From Clostridia bacterium (GTDB taxonomy: Bacteria; Bacillota; Clostridia; UMGS1840; HGM11507), in contig JAFQLQ010000022.1 of NCBI GenBank assembly GCA_017414505.1, positions 1 to 64,000 on the forward strand: a stretch of DNA of 64,000 bases, given 5' to 3'. Below, piece by piece: positions 55,718 to 64,000 of the stretch. Numbering within the stretch: position 1 is the stretch's first letter; each line of letters opens with the position of its first letter. The notes under the pieces were generated by a model that saw nothing but the letters and a program-made list of their open reading frames with translations, was not told the origin of the DNA and ran no database searches. Both the position numbers and the translations under genes were made by a program.

Positions 55718-58700
55718 ATGACAAGAAAAATTCTTTCACTTTTATTGACATTATGTATGACCTTATCACTTATGACAGGAATAACCGCTATTGCGGAGGA
55801 TACTTTTGCATTGGTAAATTATGATGCAGACAGCGATTTTATTACACTTGATTTTAATCAGGCAGTTGATACTGCAAGCGCAGTAATTTCCCTTGAAAAA
55901 GATGGTAAAGCAGTTGAGTTTACATTTGTATCAGCCGATTATAACCAATATGTTCAGGCAAATTCAAGCACATATTATACATATCTTGTAAAACCTACCG
56001 GCGGAATTGATTTAGACACAGAATATAAGCTTACTCTTGCCGAAATTAAAAATTCTGATGCTTCAGCAACAATTTCCGGATGGTCAAAATATTTCATTGT
56101 TAAAGACCTTGGCGGAAAATTAGTAGATTACAGACCTGAAATAACAAGCGTAAGCAGAGTGGAAACACCCGAAGGCTCAGGTAGCTATACACTTTCATCA
56201 ACTACATTAAATTCTACGTACAGTGAAAATTATGTTTCATATCTTGGAACTTGTGTTGGTGAAGATGCAGCACTTACTCCTGTTAACCATATGGACCAAA
56301 CTTTAAGTACTTATAGTGTATCAAATCCTGTTACCGAAAAAGATTATACAGTTAAAGTAACTTATTCTACACAGGGAGTAACAAAAGCCCATATTGGTCT
56401 TGCTATTACAGACAACGTTAAACGATATTTTACGGCTGATTCTGCGGCTTTTCAGGGCGTATATATGCATGTTCAGCATCAGACTGCTACATCTGCAAAT
56501 GCGTATTTGACACAAAAGTTTTCAACAACAAAAACAGATTATACACAGTCTAAGCTTGATGGTGGAAACAGACCAACAGGTATGGATATAACAAATACCC
56601 AGTTTAAGCTTTCCACAAAAAACGGAGTTGCTCATGCTTATCTGGATGGTAAAAAAATTGGTGACTTAGCACTTTCAAGAGATTATCGTGGATATGTAGC
56701 TACAGAATGGGAACCTCTTGCTTTTGCTTCCGGTTCAACCACTGCAACAGCAACAGTTACAGGCTTCCTTGCAACACGTTCAACATGGACAGACGAAACA
56801 ACAATTGTTCCAACTCCTCTTTTAAAGAGCTATGATGCAGATACAGATTTTGTTACACTTAACTTTGATAAAGAAGTTAATATTTCAAGTGAAAATGTTG
56901 TTTTGAGTAAGGATGGTGCGGTAATTCCCGTAACAGTAGCATCAGCTAACCATAATAATATGAAATCCGCAAACAGTACAGTATATTCTTATCTTGTAAA
57001 ACCTGTAAGCGGAGGAATAGAAACAAACAAAGAATATAAGCTTACATTATCAGGTATCAGCGATACAGATGCAACAGAAACTATTACTTCGTGGGCAAAA
57101 GCCTTTACAGTTGCTGAACTTGCAAAAGGCTTAAAGCTTCCTGAAACTGATGCTGATAAGACTATGTCTTATAAATCTTCGGATAATTATTCTGTTTCAA
57201 ATGTAAATGATGATGAGCTTATGGTTCAGTATAATGGTACAGCTGTTGATGCGTTTTATGTTTATAATGCAGTAGGCGATGATAACAATAGCACAGGCTC
57301 AACATTTAACGAAAAAGATTATACTGTTAAGGCTGTATTTAAAGATGTAGTTAATACTCCTTATGCCAATTTAGGTGTTGCTATTGCTTCCAGCAAAGGA
57401 TATACCTTTGACCATGGTCAATTTAGAGGAACAGGTATGCGTATGCAGGTTCAGCCTCAGAAAGCATCTGATTTATCTCAGGGAATAGGTAAATATGCAA
57501 ATATGTATATTTACAGCCGTACAGCAGATGCAAATACTACTAAAAATCAGGGTGCAGCAGATATATCCGATAATGATGTTGCAAGCGGTGTTGAAGTAAA
57601 GCTTGCTGTTAAAGAAAGCCACGTATTTGGATTTATAAACGGCAAAAAAATCATTGATATGGATTGCTATGATGCAGCAGGTATGGCTAAATTGTATTTT
57701 GCTCCCATGAGTTCGGATGGAGCTGCTGTTACCATTGCTGATTTTATTGTAACAAGAGCAACCTGGAAGAACGCTACTCCCGAAACTAAAGTTGCGTTAG
57801 TTGACTGGGATGCAGACAGCGACTTTATTACTCTTGACTTTAACGAAGATGTAAATATCACAGAAGAAAACGTTACTCTTACAAATGCAGGAACAGTTGT
57901 TCCCGTAACTGTCGCTCTTGCAAACCACGCTAATATGGAAGCGGCTAATAGCGAAAGATACACTTATCTTGTTAAACCTGTAAGTGGTGGTATTGCTCTT
58001 GATATACCTTATACCTTAAATGTATCAGGTATTACCGCAAAATCTGCTGATAACAGCGTGTTTGAAACATTTACAAAAACCTTCAAGGTAGAAAAGCTTG
58101 CAGAAGGCTTGCAGCTTATTGACGGCTCTAAGGTTATGACTTATGAAAACAGAAGCGTTTATAACGTTGCAAATGTTAATACAGATGATATAAAAGCGGA
58201 TTATACAGAAGTTTCTACCAATCGTGTTCAGTTATACAGAGCAGTAGGTAAAGATACTGACAGTACATTGATAAATAACTTTAAAGATTCTCCATATACA
58301 GAAAAGGATTATACTGTAAAAACAACCTTTAAAAACATTTCGGGAACCACTCACGGTAATCTGTCTTTAGCTATAGCATATAATTATCATGCCAACTACG
58401 GTGTTAACCATTCTTGGTTCAGAGGTGTATCGTTATATCTTCAGGTTCAGCCCCAAAATGGTGTAATAGGCAACACAACGAATATGACAGTGCGTAATGC
58501 AAATGACACAACCGGTGCTATTACAAAAAGCCAGCCTTCAACTATAAAAGGAATGGATCCTGTTAATGGAATTGAGCTTAAGCTTTCAACAAAGAACAAA
58601 TTTGCCCGTGCGTATATAAACGGCGGAAAAGTTGCAGATATGCAGCTTCTTCAGGATTATCCCGGACATGCGCAGATTCATTTCTCACCGAATAATACAA

Positions 58701-59104
58701 CAACAGATAATCTTGCAACCGTAACAATCGCAGATTTCCTTGCAACCAGAGCAGTTGAAGTCACAGAAGAACTTCCTGAGTTTGCAGTTGGAGAATTAAC
58801 AGTAACTGCAAATGGCGAAACAGTTGACAGTATTGCAGGAAAAACAAAAATCAATGTTTCTACCAAACTTACAAATAATACTCTTTTAGAAAAAGATGTT
58901 TATATCACCTGTGCTCTTTATGCGGCAAGCGGTGAAATGAAAAATTGCGTAGTTTCAGAGCTTAAGAAAGCTGTATCAGGAAATAATCCTGTAAACTTTA
59001 ACGATGTTGAAGTAAACGGTGCTGAAAAAATTAAAGTGTTTATCTGGGATGGTGTTGAATCCTTAAGTTCCTATTTCCCGGCATTGACTTTCCCTGAGGA
59101 ATAA
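55718..59104 (+). CDS. Giant secreted protein with three beta-sandwich repeats
   Basis: The protein has 1128 residues from the ATG at 55718, 9 bases after GGAGG; an ATG at 55712 is only 3 bases away. A signal peptide (about 1-27) precedes three repeats of about 320-340 residues starting near 29, 368 and 691. Each begins with an Ig-like strand such as YDADSDFITLDF and ends in FxxTRxxW, with KDYTVK and GxMHVQ-like strands of a concanavalin-like fold between. A C-terminal domain (about 1020-1128) ends with KVFIWDGVESLSSYF. No catalytic residues are seen. It is probably a multivalent glycan-binding protein, placed immediately after the importer. Confidence 0.72.
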   Translation: MTRKILSLLLTLCMTLSLMTGITAIAEDTFALVNYDADSDFITLDFNQAVDTASAVISLEKDGKAVEFTFVSADYNQYVQANSSTYYTYLVKPTGGIDLDTEYKLTLAEIKNSDASATISGWSKYFIVKDLGGKLVDYRPEITSVSRVETPEGSGSYTLSSTTLNSTYSENYVSYLGTCVGEDAALTPVNHMDQTLSTYSVSNPVTEKDYTVKVTYSTQGVTKAHIGLAITDNVKRYFTADSAAFQGVYMHVQHQTATSANAYLTQKFSTTKTDYTQSKLDGGNRPTGMDITNTQFKLSTKNGVAHAYLDGKKIGDLALSRDYRGYVATEWEPLAFASGSTTATATVTGFLATRSTWTDETTIVPTPLLKSYDADTDFVTLNFDKEVNISSENVVLSKDGAVIPVTVASANHNNMKSANSTVYSYLVKPVSGGIETNKEYKLTLSGISDTDATETITSWAKAFTVAELAKGLKLPETDADKTMSYKSSDNYSVSNVNDDELMVQYNGTAVDAFYVYNAVGDDNNSTGSTFNEKDYTVKAVFKDVVNTPYANLGVAIASSKGYTFDHGQFRGTGMRMQVQPQKASDLSQGIGKYANMYIYSRTADANTTKNQGAADISDNDVASGVEVKLAVKESHVFGFINGKKIIDMDCYDAAGMAKLYFAPMSSDGAAVTIADFIVTRATWKNATPETKVALVDWDADSDFITLDFNEDVNITEENVTLTNAGTVVPVTVALANHANMEAANSERYTYLVKPVSGGIALDIPYTLNVSGITAKSADNSVFETFTKTFKVEKLAEGLQLIDGSKVMTYENRSVYNVANVNTDDIKADYTEVSTNRVQLYRAVGKDTDSTLINNFKDSPYTEKDYTVKTTFKNISGTTHGNLSLAIAYNYHANYGVNHSWFRGVSLYLQVQPQNGVIGNTTNMTVRNANDTTGAITKSQPSTIKGMDPVNGIELKLSTKNKFARAYINGGKVADMQLLQDYPGHAQIHFSPNNTTTDNLATVTIADFLATRAVEVTEELPEFAVGELTVTANGETVDSIAGKTKINVSTKLTNNTLLEKDVYITCALYAASGEMKNCVVSELKKAVSGNNPVNFNDVEVNGAEKIKVFIWDGVESLSSYFPALTFPEE

Positions 59105-59112
59105 TATTAAAT

Positions 59113-59160
59113 AGGGAGAAAGCTTTCTTTCTCCCTCATAAAAATTTGATTTTATGAGGA
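59113..59160 (+). promoter_or_regulatory. Two adjacent hairpins, the second masking a ribosome site
   Basis: AGGGAGAAAG (59113-59122) pairs with CTTTCTCCCT (59127-59136). CTCATAAAA (59135-59143) pairs with TTTTATGAG (59150-59158). The second stem includes the GAGGA ribosome site (59156-59160) of the next gene. The two stems share two bases (59135-59136), so they compete slightly. Confidence 0.55.
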
Positions 59161-59167
59161 ATAAAAT

Positions 59168-61870
59168 ATGACAAAATATATTAAATTTCAATCTGTATTA
59201 TTATGCTTTTGCATATTGCTTTCAGCTTTTTCTGCTTTTTCCGCAACTGCTGCAGATACATTTGCATTGGTAAATTATGATGCAGACAGTGATTTTATCA
59301 CTCTTGATTTTAATCAGGCAGTTAATCTTAGTACAGCACAGGTTTCACTTACAAAAGGCGGAGAAGCGGTTGATTTTGATTTTGATTTATATAACTATAA
59401 CCAATATGTTCAGGCAAATTCGAGTACATATTATACCTATTTGATAAAGCCTGCAAATGGAATAGAGTTAGATGTTGAATATAAGCTTGTATTAACTAAA
59501 ATCGAAAATTCCGACAGTTCTGAATCAATTACAGGCTGGGAAAAATACTTTGTTGTAAACGACCTTGGCGGAAAACTGATTGACTATAAAAAGAAATCCG
59601 GCTCAACTGTGACTATCGAAGAACTTGGAAATGGTTCTGTAAAAGCAACTTTGAATACAGCAACTACCAGCTACTCAGAAAATTATAATGCATTTATCGG
59701 TTCTGCTGTTGGTACTGAAGTTGACAGAGAAATAGTTGATGGTTCAACCTGGGTTGAAAAAGATTATACTTTCAAAGTAAAATATTCTGTTTCTGATGTT
59801 GCCAGAGAAAATCTGTATATAGGAATAACAACAGATAAAAGCAGAATGGGTTATCAAAGCTTTGTAGGAACATATATGCAGATGCAAAGACAAACAAAAG
59901 TTACCGATTCCAATGCGTATATTGTAGAGGATACTATTACAACTTCAACTGCAAATACAAAAATTAAGCTTGACGGTGGTAATCGTCCAACAGGGCTTGA
60001 TTACTCAGATATTGAATTGAAATTTTCAACAAAAAATAAGCTTGCAAAAGGTTTTGTCGATGGCAAAAAAATTGGTGAAGTTGTTCTTTCTAAGGATTGG
60101 GCAGGATGGGCATTTACATGTGTTGAACCCATTTCTTTTGCTTCGGGAAAAACAAGTGGTACGGCAATTGTATCAGACTTCCTTGCAACACGTTCCATAT
60201 GGGCGGATGAGCCGGGAATTAATGAAAATGAACCCAATCCCGATCCCGAACCGGAACCTGATCCGGAGCCTGAACCCGAATTACCGTCACTTCCTTTAAA
60301 ATCCTGGAATGCTGATACTGATTTTATATCTCTTGATTTTGAAAAAGAAGTTGATATATCTGTTGAAAATATAACTCTTAAAAAAGGAAATGAAAATGTT
60401 TCCGTAACAGTTGAATCGGCAAATCACAAAAATATGAAAGCTGCCAACAGCACCTGCCATACTTACCTTGTAAAGCCTGTAAACGGTGATTTGGACACAG
60501 ATGTACTTTATACACTTAATTTATCGGATATAAAAACAAAAGACAGCACAGCAATGCTTAAAGCATTATCAAAAACCATTAAAATAGAAAAGCTTGCTGA
60601 GGGCTTGAAAATTCCCGAAGATACTGCCGATACAACAATGTCTTATAAAACTTCCGCATCTTATTCTGCGGCAAATGTAAATGGCGATGAACTTAAAGTT
60701 CAGTACAGCGGTGAAGATACTACTACATTTTTTGCATATAAAGCAGTAGGTAATGATACTGACAGTACAAAATCAACCTTTACAGAAAAAGATTATACCG
60801 TAAAGGCAACCTTTAAAGATATAACAAATACATCTTATGCAAATATCGGTGTAGCTATAGCTTCTTCCAGAGATTACACATTTGATAACGGAAACTTTAA
60901 AGGTACGGGTATCCGTATGCAGGTTCAGCCTAAAAAGAAAACCGATTTATCGCAGGGGATAGGAACAAATTCCAATATGTATCTGCACAGCCGTTTATCT
61001 GATAATTATATAACAAAAAATCAGGGTGCGGCTGACATAACCAATGTTAATGTTGAAACCGGTATAGAATTGAAGCTTGCCATCAAAAACAGTCACGCTT
61101 ATGGCTACATAAACGACGGTAAGATTATTGATATGGAGTGTAATGATGTTCCCGGTCTTGCAAAGGTTTATTTTGCACCTACAAGTTCAAATGGAGCTAC
61201 CGTTACAATTGCTGATTTTATTGCAACAAGAGCAACTGAAGTTGTCGTATCAACCATAGATAAGACAACCGATGTTGAACTTTCGGATAAAGTAGTAATA
61301 ACTGTTCCGCAGCCAATAGATGAAGGTACGATAGAAAATGTTAAGCTTAAAAATGGTGACAAAGAAGCCGAAAACTATACAGTTACACCATCTGCCGACG
61401 GAAAACAGGTTACAATAAGCTTTGAAGGTCTTGAAAATAAAAAAGAATATACAGTTTCTTTTGACGGAGTTAAACTGGCAGAGGTTGAAGAGGATATAAA
61501 AATAGCGTCCTGCGTATTCAAAACAGTTGCTCCCGATTTCGAGCTTGAAAGCTTTAAGCTTTTAGATGCGAACGGCAACGAAAAAGCAACTATGGCGGAT
61601 GTTCAGACTTCTTCTTTAACTCTTAAGGCAAACATTAAAAATAACAGAAGTAATGAATCGAAAACCTTTATTGCTACTGTATGTATTTTTAACAGTAAAA
61701 ATCAGATGTGCAAAATAGCAGGTGGATCGTATACTCTGAAAAAGGGTGAGGCACAGGAAGTTAAAATTGCAGATTTTGCACGTGAAAATGGAGAAACCTA
61801 TATTGCAAAATGCTTTGTATGGGATTCTTACACAAAAATGAACACGTTATTTGAAGAAACAATAAAATAA
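59168..61870 (+). CDS. Giant secreted protein with two beta-sandwich repeats, paralogue of the preceding gene
   Basis: The 900-residue protein has a signal peptide (about 1-27). Its first repeat (28-345) is closely similar to repeat 1 of the preceding gene, with FALVNYDADSDFITLDFNQA identical. A proline/glutamate linker (about 350-375) is followed by a second repeat (375-690) closest to repeat 2 of that gene, both holding DLSQGIG and TKNQGAADI. An Ig-like domain (about 692-790) and the shared C-terminal domain ending AKCFVWDSYTKMNTLF follow. No catalytic motif is visible. Glycan binding is inferred. Confidence 0.72.
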   Translation: MTKYIKFQSVLLCFCILLSAFSAFSATAADTFALVNYDADSDFITLDFNQAVNLSTAQVSLTKGGEAVDFDFDLYNYNQYVQANSSTYYTYLIKPANGIELDVEYKLVLTKIENSDSSESITGWEKYFVVNDLGGKLIDYKKKSGSTVTIEELGNGSVKATLNTATTSYSENYNAFIGSAVGTEVDREIVDGSTWVEKDYTFKVKYSVSDVARENLYIGITTDKSRMGYQSFVGTYMQMQRQTKVTDSNAYIVEDTITTSTANTKIKLDGGNRPTGLDYSDIELKFSTKNKLAKGFVDGKKIGEVVLSKDWAGWAFTCVEPISFASGKTSGTAIVSDFLATRSIWADEPGINENEPNPDPEPEPDPEPEPELPSLPLKSWNADTDFISLDFEKEVDISVENITLKKGNENVSVTVESANHKNMKAANSTCHTYLVKPVNGDLDTDVLYTLNLSDIKTKDSTAMLKALSKTIKIEKLAEGLKIPEDTADTTMSYKTSASYSAANVNGDELKVQYSGEDTTTFFAYKAVGNDTDSTKSTFTEKDYTVKATFKDITNTSYANIGVAIASSRDYTFDNGNFKGTGIRMQVQPKKKTDLSQGIGTNSNMYLHSRLSDNYITKNQGAADITNVNVETGIELKLAIKNSHAYGYINDGKIIDMECNDVPGLAKVYFAPTSSNGATVTIADFIATRATEVVVSTIDKTTDVELSDKVVITVPQPIDEGTIENVKLKNGDKEAENYTVTPSADGKQVTISFEGLENKKEYTVSFDGVKLAEVEEDIKIASCVFKTVAPDFELESFKLLDANGNEKATMADVQTSSLTLKANIKNNRSNESKTFIATVCIFNSKNQMCKIAGGSYTLKKGEAQEVKIADFARENGETYIAKCFVWDSYTKMNTLFEETIK

Positions 61871-61884
61871 ACTGGAGAAAGAAT

Positions 61885-64000
61885 ATGAAAAAAATAATTT
61901 TAAGCATAATCGCAATTTGCTTACTTATTAATTCATTCGGCGTTATCGGATTTGCTAAAGAAGCAACAGTTGAAACCTATACAATAGAAGGTAGCTTTGA
62001 AAGTGCAAAAGAGGGCGACACAATTACTGTTTTTATATTAAAAGACGGTGTAACTATGGAGTCTTTAAAAAACGTAAGCGGGCCTGTAATGGACAAGCTT
62101 TATCTTGTTAATGATTTTCCGGCAGGAGCTGACGGAAATTTCAGCTTTGATATAACGGTTAGTTCCGAAGCGCTTGATTGCCAATGTGTTCTTATCTGTA
62201 ATAAGGTAAGTATTCAGGATACTTTAAGAAACTTTATTAAAGGTGAGAAAATTCAGCTTGTTTATGCTGCTCCGTACGGAAAATCTTCCGGAGACGGTAC
62301 TTTTGAAAATCCCTGTAATCTATCCACCGCATTATCCAAAGCAAATGCGTTTGCAAAAGAGGGCTATAACGTTGATATTTGTCTGCTTGGCGGAGAATAC
62401 GATTTAACTTCAAGCCGTCTTCAACTTATAGACATCAATACAACGAATCCCGATACACGCATAACTTACCGTCCTGCAACCGAAAACGATAAGGTTGTAT
62501 TCAGCGGTATGAAGCGTATTCCCAGCGAAAATTTCACAAAAGTTACTGATAACAGCATACTTTCAAGAATTCCCGAAAATGCACGTACAAGCGTTTACAG
62601 CATAGACCTTGTTGCGGCAGGAATTGATGCAAGCCAGCTAAGCTTTAATTATGCAGGCGAAACTGCTTCAATACGTTCAATTAATCCTCCGACGCTTTAC
62701 TTAAACGGAAAACGTCAGAGAATTTCTCAATATCCCAACGAAGATTACTTCACAACGGGAAGAAATTCAACCGGTACCAACAGTAACGGAAATCCGCAGC
62801 TTAATGTAAGTGCTCTATCTGATATCGATGTTTCAAAATGGGTTGCTTCCAAAGATAATGCTTATCTTACCGGATTTCTGTTTGAATCTTACAGAGCGAG
62901 CGCAGCAAAGCTTCTTGATATTGATACAACAACCAAAAAGCTTACAATTGACGGAACAACACCATTTTACTATGAAACAGATGGCGACTTGCTTATCGGA
63001 TATAAATATTTTGGTCCGCGTGTTACAATAGTTAATCTGCCTGAAGAAATGGATATTCCCGGAGAATGGTGTATCGACCAGGCTACAAACATTATGTATT
63101 ATTACGCACCATACGAAATTACAGAAAACGATGTATTTGAAATGCCTGTTAAGAGTTCCACATATCCGCAGCTTGCATTTATTCAGAATTCCAATAATAT
63201 TACATTTAAAAATATTGAATTTAAAGGAACACGTAATCATATAGGCATTTATGTTTCCAATGCAGACGGAATACAGTTTATTGACTGTGACATTCATGCA
63301 ATTGCAAAGACCGGTATATCAGCGTCCGGTACCAAAAATACTCTCGTTGACGGATGTAATGTTTATGATGTGGGAGCTGCCGGAATTTCTGTTGCCGGAA
63401 ATATAGCGATAAGAGATGACGTAAGTGTTGAAAGCAACAATGTTGTATCCAATAACCACATTTATAATTTCTCACAAAATCCTACACTGGGAAGCGACGG
63501 TCAGGGTATAACAATTAACCGAATAAGTTCAAATTCAAAATCTCTTGGAGACACTATTGAAAATAACGTTATTCACGGAAGTAAATTCATAGGAGCTGTT
63601 CGTTACAGCGGATTGGATACAAATATTAAACGCAATGAAATGTATAATCTGCTTGATTCGGTTGATGATGCAGGTGTTGTTTATTCCGGAAGAACATTTA
63701 ACGAATTCGGTAATACAATTTCAGAAAACTATATTCACGATTATTCTGTGATAAACAATGCACGTTACTCAAATATGGGTATATACTGGGATGACCATAT
63801 ATCCGGACAGACTGCTGAAAGAAATATTATAGCAGGCCCTTATAAATCGGATGTTCTTGGTATAAGAACCATAGGCTATGCAAACGTTATTAAGAATAAC
63901 ATCTTTGTCGATTCTTATTACGCTATGCGGTTAGGCGACCGCGGTACGGTTGATTTTGCTAAGAATGATACTCATAATCTGTACTCATCACTTAGTGAAC
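61885..64000 (+). CDS. Secreted right-handed parallel beta-helix protein (cut by window edge)
   Basis: An ATG at 61885, after TGGAGAAA, opens a frame that runs to the window end without a stop, giving at least 705 residues. A signal peptide (about 1-22) is followed by an Ig-like domain (GSFESAKEGDTITVFIL, GNFSFDITVS). The sequence YAAPYGKSSGDGTFENPCNL, typical of the start of pectate-lyase-like beta-helices, comes next. Repeated coils such as SNNITFKNIEFKGTRNHIGI, DGIQFIDCDIHAIAK and NTISENYIHDYSVI confirm a right-handed parallel beta-helix. Enzymes with this fold include PL6 alginate/chondroitinase B lyases and various glycosidases. Active-site assignment is not possible here. It probably completes the secreted arm of the locus. 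Confidence 0.8.
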   Translation, partial: MKKIILSIIAICLLINSFGVIGFAKEATVETYTIEGSFESAKEGDTITVFILKDGVTMESLKNVSGPVMDKLYLVNDFPAGADGNFSFDITVSSEALDCQCVLICNKVSIQDTLRNFIKGEKIQLVYAAPYGKSSGDGTFENPCNLSTALSKANAFAKEGYNVDICLLGGEYDLTSSRLQLIDINTTNPDTRITYRPATENDKVVFSGMKRIPSENFTKVTDNSILSRIPENARTSVYSIDLVAAGIDASQLSFNYAGETASIRSINPPTLYLNGKRQRISQYPNEDYFTTGRNSTGTNSNGNPQLNVSALSDIDVSKWVASKDNAYLTGFLFESYRASAAKLLDIDTTTKKLTIDGTTPFYYETDGDLLIGYKYFGPRVTIVNLPEEMDIPGEWCIDQATNIMYYYAPYEITENDVFEMPVKSSTYPQLAFIQNSNNITFKNIEFKGTRNHIGIYVSNADGIQFIDCDIHAIAKTGISASGTKNTLVDGCNVYDVGAAGISVAGNIAIRDDVSVESNNVVSNNHIYNFSQNPTLGSDGQGITINRISSNSKSLGDTIENNVIHGSKFIGAVRYSGLDTNIKRNEMYNLLDSVDDAGVVYSGRTFNEFGNTISENYIHDYSVINNARYSNMGIYWDDHISGQTAERNIIAGPYKSDVLGIRTIGYANVIKNNIFVDSYYAMRLGDRGTVDFAKNDTHNLYSSLSE

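Noticed and set aside
55718-61870. Possible assembly duplication between the two giant genes
   Set aside because: The repeats are similar but not identical throughout, and the second gene has a unique linker and extra domain, so an assembly artefact is unlikely.
62833-63297. 154-residue minus-strand frame
   Set aside because: It is antisense to the beta-helix gene, whose frame has signal peptide and repeated coils; the minus-strand protein shows no family features.

Overview
The window comes from a low-GC Gram-positive anaerobe of the class Clostridia. The evidence is the AT-rich sequence, strong AGGAGG ribosome binding sites, sigma-A type promoters with 16-17 bp spacers, a meso-diaminopimelate dehydrogenase, SLH-domain surface proteins, lipoproteins with lipoboxes and an MsmX-type shared ATPase. 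The large secreted multi-domain proteins resemble those of pectin or fibre degraders such as Monoglobus; that placement is inference. No rRNA, tRNA or CRISPR array was seen.

Region 1 (1-2.1 kb) is mobile-element debris: the end of a REP-associated tyrosine transposase, two tandem 35-bp repeats abutting the last 21 codons of a tyrosine integrase, a DUF2442 gene beside a decapitated DUF4160 gene, and short palindromic repeats flanking an orphan gene. Region 2 (2.1-20.1 kb) is mostly housekeeping: a sugar-ABC ATPase, an RlmD-type rRNA methyltransferase, flavodoxin, TraX, Ddh, esterases, a Gfo/Idh oxidoreductase, phosphoglucomutase, PrmC, DUF1385, an ABC-F protein, an XRE repressor, ComEC and HolA. 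It also holds two broken small genes.

Region 3 (20.1-64 kb) is a large Gram-positive polysaccharide utilisation locus. It starts with a probable GH105-GH88 fusion, a GH51 arabinofuranosidase, an AraC regulator and a two-component system. A long rightward cluster follows: a NodB-type deacetylase, two family 8 polysaccharide lyases (PL8), two secreted non-catalytic proteins sharing an unrecognised N-terminal domain with one of the lyases, two SLH proteins and a MalFG-type ABC importer. After a terminator come cytoplasmic GH20, CE15-like and heparinase II/III-like enzymes, an LplBC-type importer, two giant repeat proteins and a parallel beta-helix protein that runs off the right edge.

The likely flow is as follows. 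Secreted PL8 lyases cut a uronic-acid-containing polysaccharide at the surface. Non-catalytic and SLH proteins bind glycan or cell wall. Two ATPase-less importers, probably energised by the MsmX-like ATPase at 2.1-3.2 kb, take up oligosaccharides. Cytoplasmic CE15, GH20, heparinase-like, GH88/GH105 and GH51 enzymes finish the job. The exact polysaccharide cannot be named from sequence alone: PL8, GH88, GH20 and heparinase-like enzymes fit a glycosaminoglycan or microbial acidic polymer, whereas CE15, GH51 and GH105 point to plant glycans.
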